This document shows, one piece after another, positions 1 to 9,560 of a stretch of DNA of 64,000 nt. Positions within the stretch are counted from its first letter, which is position 1; each line of letters opens with the position of its first letter. Origin of the DNA: Nissolia schottii (taxonomy: Eukaryota; Streptophyta; Magnoliopsida; Fabales; Fabaceae); contig QANU01007790.1 in assembly GCA_003254905.1 (NCBI GenBank), positions 1 to 64,000 on the forward strand. Reading direction: 5' to 3'. The notes under the pieces are model-generated. The model saw only the letters and a list, made by a program, of their open reading frames with translations. It had not been told where the DNA came from and did not search any database. The position numbers and the translations under genes were made by a program.

Positions 1-1581
1 GTGGCTGATGCTTTGAGCTGGAAGTCTTTGCAGATGGCTCATTTGATGGTGCAGGAAGCGAAGCTATTGGAGGAGTTTCGTGATCTTAATTTGACTGTTG
101 CACGTCAACATAACCGGTTGACGTTGTATCCTCTCCAAGTCAGTAATGATTTCAAGCAGAGGGTAGTAGAGGCTCAGAAAGCTTGCCAGGAGGACACTTG
201 GTGTAAATTCCGCAAGGCTGTGGAAGAAGGTAAGATCAAGGAAGTGACAACATGTGATGATGGTATTTTAAGGTTTGACGGGCGCATTTGCGTGCCCAGA
301 GAAGGCAGCTTACGGGAGGATATCCTGAAGGAAGCTCACAAGAGTCATTTCACGATGCACCCAGGTACTACCAAGATGTACCATGATCTTAAGCAGATGT
401 TCTGGTGGCCAAGATTGAAGCGAGATGTCGAGGACTGGGTACAGAAATGCTTAGTTTGTCAGAAAGTGAAGGTTGAGCACCAGAAGCTACCAGGATTACT
501 GAATCCTCCAGAGATTCCAGAGTGGAAGTGGGAGGCCATAGCTATGGATTTTGTTTCAAGCTTACCGCGTACTCAGACCGGAGTTGATGCTATTTGGGTG
601 ATTGTGGACAGATTGACTAAGTCTGCTCACTTTATCCCAATTAAAATGACTTACTCACTGGAGAAGTTGGTACAGCTATATATCAAGGAGGTGGTAAGAT
701 TGCATGGGGTGCCATCTTCTATCATTTCAGACAGAGATCCCAGATTTACTTCCCGATTCTGGACTGCATTTCAGAAGGCGTATGGCTCACAGTTGCATTT
801 GAGTTCAGCGTATCATCCTCAGTCTGATGGTCAATCCGAACGTACGATTCAGACTTTGGAAGATATGTTACGAGCTTGTGCTCTAGATACGCCAGAAAAC
901 TGGGAGGAGATTTTGTCGTTTGTGGAGTTTGCCTACAATAACAGCTATCACACTAGCATTGGTATGGCTCCGTTCGAAGCATTGTATGGCAGGAAGTGTC
1001 AGTCGCCGTTGTGTTGGAATGACAGCAGGCAGTATCGTTGTTTAGACCCTGACGAAACCAGGAAAACAGAGCAATTGATGAAGTTGTTGCGTAAGCGAGT
1101 GTTCACAGTACAAAGCCGACAGAAGAGCTATGCAGATAACCGGAGGAGACCGCTCGAATTCCAAGAGGGAGATCATGTCTTCCTAAAGGTTACTCCGGCG
1201 ACAGGTATTGGAAGGTCCTTGAGGATCAAGAAGCTGAACCCCCGATTCATTGGACTGTTTCAGATCTTGGAACGAATTGGACCGGTAGCATACCGAATAG
1301 CTCTTCCGCCGAACCTAGCCAACATTCATAATGTTTTTCATATCTCTCAGCTACGCAAGTATTATGCGTCCCCCGAGCATGTGCTTCAGCCCGAACAGAT
1401 ACAGGTTAGAGAAGATTTATCCCTACCGTTAACGCCGCAACGAATCATTGACCATAAGATTCGTCAGACGAGGAACAAGGAGCTTCCTATGGTACGAGTG
1501 GTATGGACGAACGGGGAATTAGAGGAGAAAACGTGGGAGTTAGAAGCGGATATGAAGAAAGCCTATCCGGAGTTATTTTGA
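1..1581 (+). CDS. Ty3 chromovirus pol polyprotein, 3' part (integrase and chromodomain), cut by window start
   Basis: Open for 526 residues from base 1, and the frame must continue upstream because residues 1-8 (VADALSWK) match the usual end of the RNase H domain. Residues about 112-158 form the HHCC zinc finger of integrase (H-x3-H, then C-x2-C in KCLVCQK). The DD35E core follows: D in AMDFVSSLP, D in IISDRDPRF, E in SDGQSERTIQ. The last ~50 residues (RIIDHKIR to KKAYPEL) are a chromodomain, which marks a Tekay/Del-type chromovirus. No stop or frameshift is seen, so this copy is much younger than the other Ty3 relics here. A polypurine tract and LTR follow in the expected order. It would integrate element cDNA, with the chromodomain steering target choice. 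The lineage name is family knowledge; activity is not shown. Confidence 0.93.
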   Translation: MADALSWKSLQMAHLMVQEAKLLEEFRDLNLTVARQHNRLTLYPLQVSNDFKQRVVEAQKACQEDTWCKFRKAVEEGKIKEVTTCDDGILRFDGRICVPREGSLREDILKEAHKSHFTMHPGTTKMYHDLKQMFWWPRLKRDVEDWVQKCLVCQKVKVEHQKLPGLLNPPEIPEWKWEAIAMDFVSSLPRTQTGVDAIWVIVDRLTKSAHFIPIKMTYSLEKLVQLYIKEVVRLHGVPSSIISDRDPRFTSRFWTAFQKAYGSQLHLSSAYHPQSDGQSERTIQTLEDMLRACALDTPENWEEILSFVEFAYNNSYHTSIGMAPFEALYGRKCQSPLCWNDSRQYRCLDPDETRKTEQLMKLLRKRVFTVQSRQKSYADNRRRPLEFQEGDHVFLKVTPATGIGRSLRIKKLNPRFIGLFQILERIGPVAYRIALPPNLANIHNVFHISQLRKYYASPEHVLQPEQIQVREDLSLPLTPQRIIDHKIRQTRNKELPMVRVVWTNGELEEKTWELEADMKKAYPELF

Positions 1582-1630
1582 GAGGTATGAACCCATCCTT
1601 ATCTTTCAATTTCGAGGTCGAAATTTTTCG

Positions 1631-1643
1631 AAGGGGGGTGGAA
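1631..1643 (+). other. Polypurine tract of the Ty3 element
   Basis: The purine run AAGGGGGGTGGAA lies directly before the TG of the LTR, about 60 bp after the pol stop. This is the plus-strand priming site in Ty3-type elements, and it fixes the LTR start at 1644. Confidence 0.8.
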
Positions 1644-4310
1644 TGTAACACCCCAAGTTTTTCCTTTTACTAAAATTCCACTTAATAAATAATTAAGAAC
1701 ATGTTAATAAGAAAAAGATGAGATAAAAATGGAATAAAATTCACAGAATTTACTTAATGTCTATCGTATTAGGTAAAAATAATAATTTTGCGATCTCGTG
1801 ACGTTTGGTGACGTTTGGGTTAGTATTAGGCTATTTTTAGAACTTAAGTGTGACTCAAAGGAGTCTGTAAAATACACTAATATGAAAATAATGTGAGAAT
1901 ATTTCAAGAAAAATTTAAATATGAACAAGGAAAATTTATAGGTCACAACGGTATGTCCGAAATATTTTTAGGACATTCGGATATAAATAGCTAATGAACC
2001 AACATGACTGAAACTAAACCAATCAAATGAAATTATGGCCAAAGGCCACTAAAACACCACGGGCAGCCCTCATCTCACGAAACACACACACAAGAGACCA
2101 AAGTTTCATTTCTTCTTCCAAAAGTTCTCAAAACCTAAATCTCCAAAGCCCCTAAGTTCCATCATCATCCTTTACCTTTTTCCATCACCAATCACTCTCA
2201 AATTAATCTAGAAAGCAAGCTAGCATCAAGGCTAGGGTTTAATCTTCAAGTGGAATTCAAGGAGGTCAAGGTTCCAAACCCTAATCTCCATAACCTAGGG
2301 TTTCTTGGCAAAGAACTCAAGGATGCTTCAAGTTCATCTTTCCATCACCATAATTCATTCCTAAGCATCCCAAGAAGACTAGGAAGAGTTGTTGGTGAGT
2401 TTTATCATTTAGGGAAAAGCTAAGTTTCCATAATTCATGTTTGCCCTAATTATGTAAAGGTTTTCATTTTTAGGTGAAAAGGAAACTTCAAGCTAGCCAT
2501 CAAGCTTCAAGTCCATCTTTTCCATTATTCTACAAGTGGGGGTAACTTGAGTTCCTCACCTTCTTTGAGGGTGGATGATGAATTATGTGCTTATGTGTAT
2601 ATATATGTCTCTATGTATGTATGTTTATAATTGTTAGAATTGATGCTAGGCTTAGGGAAACGATTCTGAAGGGTCCTGTGACCTGGATTAGATAGGTTTA
2701 TTGTATGTTTTAGATGTGTGAAAAGTTTAGGCAAGTGCTTGGGAAGAAAAGGGAGAAAACCAAAATTCTGCAGGTACAGGGCATCAGGCGCGCCAGGTGA
2801 CGCGCTAAGCGCCGCGCTGAGCGGCGCGCTGGGCGGCGGGTTGAGCGGCTGTACAGGGGGCTGTTACGCTAAAGGCCGAGGGCCCCCAGCCGTTGAGTGG
2901 AAAACGTAGTTCCGCTGTAATAATTTGAGACCAGGAAATTTTATGGAAAATCTTGGAAGTACATATTGTAATAATTGATTGCTAACTTAAGATTTATAAT
3001 TGAATTAGGTGAGTATAAGAGGAAAATGTTGTGAACGTATGAATTACATGCAGTATGTGACGTATTTCATGCATTCAGGATAAAGCAAGGTTAGAAAATG
3101 AGAATTCATGATGAGATAAAGAAAGAAAATGGAATGAATTGAAATATGGAGAAACAAGTATGCCATGTTGTAGGTACATGAATGTCAGAGATGCTGAAAA
3201 AGGGCTAAAGGCCCAATACTGAGAAAGGGCTAAATGCCATATGTTGAAAAAGGCCGTGATCACGTGAGCCACACTATGATCCCACTTCAGGAGGTCCGAG
3301 GGGCATCCTGAATGTGGAAGCCCGCCACAGGTGGTGCCGATATGGCACACCTGGAGGTGTGCGGTTACCACGCCTTTGCATTGTCGTACGGGGGCAAGCC
3401 TAGGTGGGGGTACAATATCCGCCCACTGTCGAGGGGTCCCTAGGGGGCACACGACAGGTGGAAGCCCACCACAGGGGTCACAGAGGACCACCTGGAGGTG
3501 CGAGGTTATTCCGTCATAGTAATGTCAAGAGAGGACAATACTATGGTGGGAATAACATATATCCCAAAAGCTCATTATTAAGTAATGCATGAGCATTTAG
3601 CATGTTTATTCGGTTATGCATAAGTATGTGAGAATGTGCATTCTATTTATTCTGACCATTTTGTTATGCATGAGAGATTATAAGCTATTATCCTGCTGTT
3701 ATGTTGTTACCGTCAAGAGAACGCTCAAGACGGCTATGTATGTAAACGTAATGTTAATCAGCACGAGAACGTAGTAAGCAAGAGTAGTTCCCAGATCACA
3801 TAGTAATGTAGATAAAGCCGTTCAGATAGGCCAGATAATAATCAGTAGGATATGTAGTATACATGTTCACTTAGAGATCTCTGAGCGGCCTGAAGTCCGA
3901 CCTAATATGAGACGCGACTTAGGAACTAAAGTTACTTCCACTGAGAACCTACCGTTCTCACTCCCACTACCTTATTGACTTCAGGTACTGATGATGATTC
4001 ATGTTTTGAGGATGCCGATGAGCCGCCAGCAGAGTCATGAGCGGCAGTGACAGGATAGGGACATAGAGAGAGTTGGATGTCCAGATTTTTGTGCCAAGGG
4101 TCTCTAGCAGCCCTTGTATTTTGATATGTATTTTGAGATGCTGTATTATGACTCATGTAGCGATATTTTGATCTATGTACATAGGATGTATCTTATGTAT
4201 TATGTATTATATATACACCTATGTGACTTTGTTATGATGGACCACTGGTTGTATATTGGATGCTCTATTATACTACTGCTAAACGCTTTGTTATATTTGT
4301 TTTTCAGACG
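1644..4310 (+). mobile_element. 3' LTR of the Ty3 chromovirus, right end missing
   Basis: Begins TGTAACACCCCAAG right after the polypurine tract, a typical chromovirus LTR start. It carries a TATAAATAG box at 1982, a leader-like pyrimidine/purine region after it, a very GC-rich block at about 2790-2855 (repeats of GCTGAGCG type), three copies of a GAAAAAGGGCTAAAGGCC-like unit (about 3195-3255) and two copies of an ~85 bp GC-rich unit (about 3290-3370 and 3427-3512). No matching GGGTGTTACA end is found before the second Ty3 relic begins at about 4480, so the LTR is truncated. The right limit given is approximate. The small ORFs in it are not credible genes. Confidence 0.75.
1982..1990 (+). promoter_or_regulatory. 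TATA box of the first Ty3 LTR
   Basis: TATAAATAG within the LTR, about 340 bp from its start, in the place expected for the U3/R boundary promoter. The transcription start would be about 30 bp downstream. Confidence 0.6.
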
Positions 4311-4482
4311 CATGGCTCTAGTTTCACAATTATGTAATGTCAATGAAAAGTTTAAAATTGGTCCTTATTTTCTTAAACCACTATTTACGAAAGATAACAA
4401 TGGACTAAGGTATTCCGATCAGATAGCAAACAACCTAGTGAGCTTTGTTTACTACGTACGGGTAAACAGTTAGCTAGGGTGT

Positions 4483-5035
4483 TTCATTGGACGATATGCT
4501 TAGTGCATGTGTCCTAGATTTTAGAGGGATCTGGGAGAAACACCTACCACTAGTGGAGTTTTCATACAACAACAGTTATCAAGCAATTATTTAGATGGCA
4601 CTGTTCGAAGCTCTCTATGGGAGACATTGCAGGTCCCCTATTAGTTGGTTTGAAGCGGGTGAGGCAAATTTGATCGCCGCTAATATTATTCAAGAAACTA
4701 CAGACAAAATTAAGCTAATTTAAGAGAGATTGCTAGCACCACAGTTGCAACAAAAGTCACAAGTCGATTAACACCGGCATAGCATGGTCCATGCTAAGAC
4801 GATACATTCATGATGACAAGCACATTCTATCTCAGCAAGACGTCAAGGTGGATCTCAGCATGTCTTACAAGAAGGATCCAGTTGCTATAGTAGACATATG
4901 TTCAAGAAGATTCACTCGAAAGAGGTGGCCTCAATAAAGGTCATTTGGAGGAACCACTCTAGAAAGGAAGCAACTTGGGAAGTAGAGGATGTGATGAAGA
5001 AATTGTACCCTTACTTCTTTAGCTCCTCAAGTACG
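4483..5035 (+). pseudogene. Decayed Ty3 chromovirus pol end (integrase C-term and chromodomain)
   Basis: Reading from 4483 gives [11 protein letters not shown], then [10 protein letters not shown] and FEALYGRHCRSP, the standard end of the Ty3 integrase core. Stops follow (for example after DKIKLI). At about 4780 the frame jumps straight to a chromodomain-proximal segment (RRYIHDDKHIL, then TFKVIW-like sequence ending KKLYPYFF), so the GPY/F region between them is deleted. It is the same family as the relic at 17665-18433 and a different family from the element at 1-1581. Long dead. Confidence 0.85.
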
Positions 5036-5272
5036 TTAATAGTTTCGAACAACTAGTACAATTTTGGGGAGCAAAATTTCTTAAGAAGGGAAGAATGTGA
5101 TGGCCTGTGTCTTCGAAAGGGCACTGCAGCGACACATCACGATGCGCTGCAACGCTGCAATGACACTGAAGCAGCAAGGTGCTATAGCGTGCCCAGCGTT
5201 CTACAGCAACACAAAAAATGATCAGAAACCCTAGCGCTACACAATGACTTGGAGAGGAGGCTTTCATCCTCC

Positions 5273-5281
5273 TATAAATAG
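5273..5281 (+). promoter_or_regulatory. TATA box of the second Ty3 LTR
   Basis: TATAAATAG about 175 bp into the LTR, directly after a CG-rich repeat block; the expected promoter position for this element. Confidence 0.6.
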
Positions 5282-6512
5282 AGACCCCCAAGCAGAGCTA
5301 CCATTGCTAATTCCTTCAGAGGTCTTAAGTTTCCACCCAGTACTGAAACTTTTTATGCTCAAGTTTTCTTGTGAGGACGCAGTGTTTTTACTTAGGGTAG
5401 TAGGTCCTGACGCTACTACTTTGGTAGCAGTAACGCTATGGCTATGGCGATACCAGTTCGATGTAGCGATGCCAGTTTGCTGTAGTGATGCCAGTTCACT
5501 ACCGTGACACCATGTAGTAGTAGTAATCTTTCAGTTATGAGTTTTTCTCATAGTGTGGTGTTTGTTGGCTAATCCAAGTACAAACACTACGTCGTTTAGA
5601 GATTCTAGTGTCAGTGCTCCTAAGTTTCAGGCCATTATAGGTGAGTGGAGGTATTGGTGCGTTGACAGTGTGTCGCATTAGCGGTTTGTCAATCAAGCCA
5701 GTTGTGCTTGCATGCTTAGTTAATTATTTAGTTATTTATTTATTCAGTGTTAAATTAATTAATGTGTTTATATGCTTAGTAAATTGCATGTTTAGACTTA
5801 AGTAGAGACTTGTATATGATATGACAATATGATATTAAACTTGCCATAAATATTAGTATATAATATATCGGTAATCTATAAATAGCATGAGAACCGTATG
5901 ATAGCATACTGCTGATTTCAGTAATGTTATTTATGATTATAATTTAGTTATTGGCACGAGTTCATCATACTCGGTTAATCTCAAATATGGGTTCAGTGTA
6001 CCCACGATGATCTCAGTGTGCTTCATGGGTTCAACATACCACTCTTCAGTATCACAAGGATTTAACGTAGCGAAGCAAGGTTGGACTTATTCCTTCTTGA
6101 CTAAGGATTGAGACTTCTATCTCCTTGACCCCTTAGTTGGAGGCGGACAGTCTTACACAGTGACCATTATCAGTACCATACTCAATTACCAGTGTTTCCA
6201 GAATATTTATATAAGCATCATTTAGTTAATTCTTTATATTGTTGTATTTATTTACCTGCAGCTAAATATGCATATATTATATGATCAATACGTGTTATGC
6301 GAGTGGTACCGTAGTACGCACCATTGAGTTGAAAACTCATCTCTCTGTCATATTATTTTTTCAGATACAATTGAGGATTGTGATAACGAACCTCTTGAGC
6401 ATTAGCAGTTGAGATCCAGCGTTAGTGGAGAGCTCCGTTTTGTAGTGGGGCATACCAGTTATTATATTTTAGGATGATTCGAATAGCTTAGGTAGGGCCA
6501 TACATTATTGCA

Positions 6513-6513
<1 letters not shown>

Positions 6514-6557
<44 letters not shown>
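6514..6557. repeat. (TTA)n microsatellite
   Basis: About 14 uninterrupted TTA/ATT units inside the LTR, ending at a GATTATTATAA variant. Likely polymorphic. Confidence 0.9.
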
Positions 6558-6731
6558 GATTATTATAATACCAGTTTATTTATTAGTATTAGATGTAAAC
6601 CAAATATTTAGCATTATATTTTATGTGAAGTATTTATTAAATAAATTGCATGCACAGTAGTTAAGTCACGGTAAAACTTTCGTAGGGGCAGTATCCCTAC
6701 ATGCGATCACTCCCAAGTTTGGGGCATTACA

Positions 6732-8372
6732 CACAGAGAGGTGGATGCCAAGAGGATCAAAGAGGACATCGAAGCAAGTAAAGGGACGCCATGAGGCGCA
6801 TGTGGAGGGACGCCGAGAGGCTCATGATGGGAGTACCTAGCAGCACATAAGTATAACCTTAACGGTGCACAAGGTTACATCTGCTAGCTCACTAGGAACC
6901 TGAAACCCTAGTAGCTCTAGTTTGACACATCCAAATATTAATTTTTTTTATTAAAACAATAGTTTACTTGTTAATTAAGCAATAAATTAATTTTGATCAA
7001 TATTATATTTCTTAATTCTATAATTCATTCCTGTACTATTAATTTATTAAACCACATTCAACCACAAAAAATTATTAACAATATAGTAATTATAATATTT
7101 TTATAGTTCTAAACTGCATACAAAATCTTCTACCAAATTAAATATTTCATCAAATCATTAATATATAACTAAATTGATGAGTAAGGACCCGTAAAACAAC
7201 ATATAACTAAATTAATGTCAAAATTTAATGTATTAGAATTAAATTTTAGTAAAAAAAAAAAAGTCTGAACTAAACTTATAACAACTTTACAATATTAAGA
7301 TTAACAATGATATTTACTGTAAAAAAATTAAAACTATAAAGACTATTATGCTGAAATGGTTTAATTTAAGCTGTGTGTATTACTTGTGCTGCAACACTTG
7401 TACACAACATATACAGGATGAAAGAAACTGATGAAACTAATGATTCAAAGCAAGGTTTCAAAATTTAATGAGTAAGAATTATTCAAGGACAATGATATTG
7501 CACTAACTAAGCCTAATCTCCTCGACCAAATATGTGGCAATGGATATACATTCACATCTAATATCAAAGTTATGACGAATGCGCATACCTAACAGAGCCA
7601 TCAATAAAATGCTCAACTTTATAAATAGCTAACTAGACATATTTTTCCCCCATGTGTTATACTATTTCATATGTAATCATGTTTGTTTTATCCAAATGAA
7701 ACGGGAAAAGGAAGAAGAAGATAAAATATTTACAAGTCTTAAAATGGGATTAAATATCATCTTATCTTTTAAGATGTTAATTGTCCCCACAAGATGCTCA
7801 TGAGTTTTCAACAATTCATCCTAAGCATTAATCTAAGCACTCTAAAGTTTTTAGACAGCAAATTCAAAAAACTCTCTTTTAAACCTTTTTTGAAGAAGAG
7901 AATAATTTTTGTATATGATTTTAGAGGGAAAAAATGACCAATGAATAGGATTTTATGAACCCTTTCATGAATCAATCTGACCATTCATGAACTAATATGA
8001 CCACGGGAACATAACTCTTGGAAGTTGAATAGCTTCATGGATGTTAACACAACCCTAGCAATTTGCTTTGAATTGTAAATATTATTTTATAAATTATTTT
8101 GACAATAGTTTGCTGGTGGTGCAAAATTTGAATCTCAAAATACCATTATCCTACTTGTTGGGGTTGGAGACAGTGTTTAAAGAAAAGAGACTCATTGATG
8201 TCAATGTCAGATTTAACAAACTTATACTTCCAATGACTTTTTATAGAATATAATTTTTATCAATTTAACTATTAAATTATAAGTATCATGTTGATCATTT
8301 GTGTCAAATCTTATAAAAAAAAAAAAATAGACATCAATTAGTGAGCATCTCATCAAATAGTTCATATTTTAT
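6732..8372. other. Intergenic, AT-rich, no gene seen
   Basis: The first 200 bp are GC-richer and carry two copies of a GGGACGCCNNGAGG-like unit (about 6785 and 6810) with no recognisable protein. From 6940 it is simple AT-rich DNA with homopolymer runs (A at about 7250). The 61-codon ORF at 8068 has no recognisable content. Confidence 0.6.
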
Positions 8373-8956
8373 ATGTTACTGACTAGAGATAAGTGGCTTA
8401 AAGAGCCTCACCTCACCTACCAAGAAGTAGAAGAAGTTCACCTCACCTACCTGCACTCGCTAGCTCAAGAGGAGAGCTCCACAACACTCACAAGAGGAGA
8501 AGGTTGCAACACAAGTTCAGGAGAAAGTGTAACGAAGTCTCACATCGAGGGGGTTTCCTTGCAAGAGGGGCCTTATAAGGCCTTGGGCTCTCCCTCCCTA
8601 ATAGCTAGCTTTTGGGGAGTGGTTCTCCCAAGGCCTTATGCTCGTTTCAGAAAGCAACCCAATAAGCACTCTCTAGGCCATAAGCCCAAGACCTTGGACC
8701 CGACTCGGCCCAACCTAGACGAGGAGAGAGCGACATGCCATCTTCATGAACTTAGCAGTCTGCGTAACTAAGTCATAGATAACGGGGGTAAAATAAACCC
8801 CAGAAATTAGGGGAAGTCTCTATTTGAATTCCCCGTGTTCTATCTCTAACTAACTGACTCAAGTCACCACGTGTTACTCATTCTCACTCTAGAATACTCA
8901 CCAAAACCCTTGTATTTACTTGAGCATTGGAGTACCTTCTCAGGTACACACCACCA

Positions 8957-8991
<35 letters not shown>

Positions 8992-9058
8992 CGATCGAGG
9001 AGCCTGCGTTGGAACTTCCATCAAGAAGCCTTCCCATCATTTTACATGTGTTTAGGTA
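8373..9058 (+). mobile_element. LTR-retrotransposon-like relic (LTR or leader)
   Basis: Contains the TCTCACATCGAGG motif at 8540 followed by CTTATAAGG at about 8571, the promoter pair often seen at the start of legume LTR elements, and CTTGAGCATTGGAGTACC followed by CAGGTAC at about 8918-8945, a phrase typical of plant Ty3 leader/LTR ends. No PBS, PPT or protein domain is visible. The 132-codon ORF at 8373-8771 lies across these motifs and looks accidental. Class assignment is by recall of common repeat phrases. Confidence 0.45.
8961..8988. repeat. (CT)n microsatellite
   Basis: About 14 CT units preceded by CCACCACCAC. It accounts for the Ser-Leu and Arg-Glu repeat ORFs on both strands here, which are therefore not genes. 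Confidence 0.9.
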
Positions 9059-9102
9059 ACCTCGTTTCTTATACGAATTACTTTGGAACAATATACATTT
9101 AA

Positions 9103-9324
9103 GAATTATATATTACATGAATTTTGGTTTACATTAAAAGTGTACTAAATAATTTTCGATTAATGCATATTTTATAAACATTATTTATAATTTATGAAGT
9201 TTCAATTTATCAGTAATTTTCTAAAAATACTCTAGAATAAAATGTTATTGAAGAGTGGAAGAATTGCTTTTAACTTATCTTGTGTCAACAAATCCCTCTC
9301 TATATTATATTATACTATATATAC
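9103..9324. other. AT-rich spacer, nothing recognised
   Basis: Short AT-rich stretch between the LTR-like relic and the LINE tail; no coding or repeat signal apart from (TA) runs. Confidence 0.5.
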
Positions 9325-9560
9325 AACAACAACTAAACTTTATCCCACCATGTGAGATCAAATGCATGGATCAAGCGACATCATAATGTTCTATTTCGAA
9401 CTATGTTTACATTCAAACCATTAACCTTTAAATCTCCTAATAGTTTTCTATATTGTTTTTCTATGTCTCTTTACCTCTAATGACTAAGTTACCCGTCATC
9501 TGATCTACTATCCTTACTAAGTTACCCGTCATCTTTAAGTCTTTTTTCTCACTATCCTTA
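9325..9560 (-). pseudogene. RTE-type LINE relic, 3' end of the ORF
   Basis: On the minus strand the sequence gives fragments such as VDQMTGN, IVRNRTL, RLIHAFDLTWWDKV and a terminal (TTG)n-like tail. This is the far C-terminus of plant RTE LINEs, where the family usually reads RRLIHVADPT followed by WDKA. It is heavily decayed, with stops and frameshifts. A 19-bp direct repeat (9483-9501 and 9516-9534) shows a local tandem duplication inside it. Confidence 0.65.

Larger units (their letters stand above)
5096..6731 (+). mobile_element. LTR of the second Ty3 chromovirus, apparently complete
   Basis: A purine tract (AAGAAGGGAAGAA) precedes TGTGATGGCC at 5096, and the unit ends GGGGCATTACA at 6731. 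The ends are an imperfect inverted repeat (TGTGATGGCC against TGTAATGCCC), giving a 1636 bp LTR. It holds a TATA box at 5273, a GCTGCAGCG-type repeat block just upstream of it, the near palindrome TGAGTTGAAAACTCA at about 6327, and a (TTA)n tract. It is the 3' LTR of the pol relic before it. Confidence 0.78.

Noticed and set aside
4114..4473. 119-codon ORF between the two Ty3 elements
   Set aside because: Tyr/Leu-rich translation of an AT-rich LTR end; no domain.
8539..8582. snRNA-gene promoter (USE-like TCTCACATCGAG plus TATA)
   Set aside because: No U-snRNA sequence follows the expected start, and the same motif pair is common in LTR elements, which the surrounding sequence fits better.
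8373..8771. 132-codon plus-strand ORF
   Set aside because: It overlaps LTR-like promoter motifs, has no recognisable domain, and its codon pattern follows repeat phrases.
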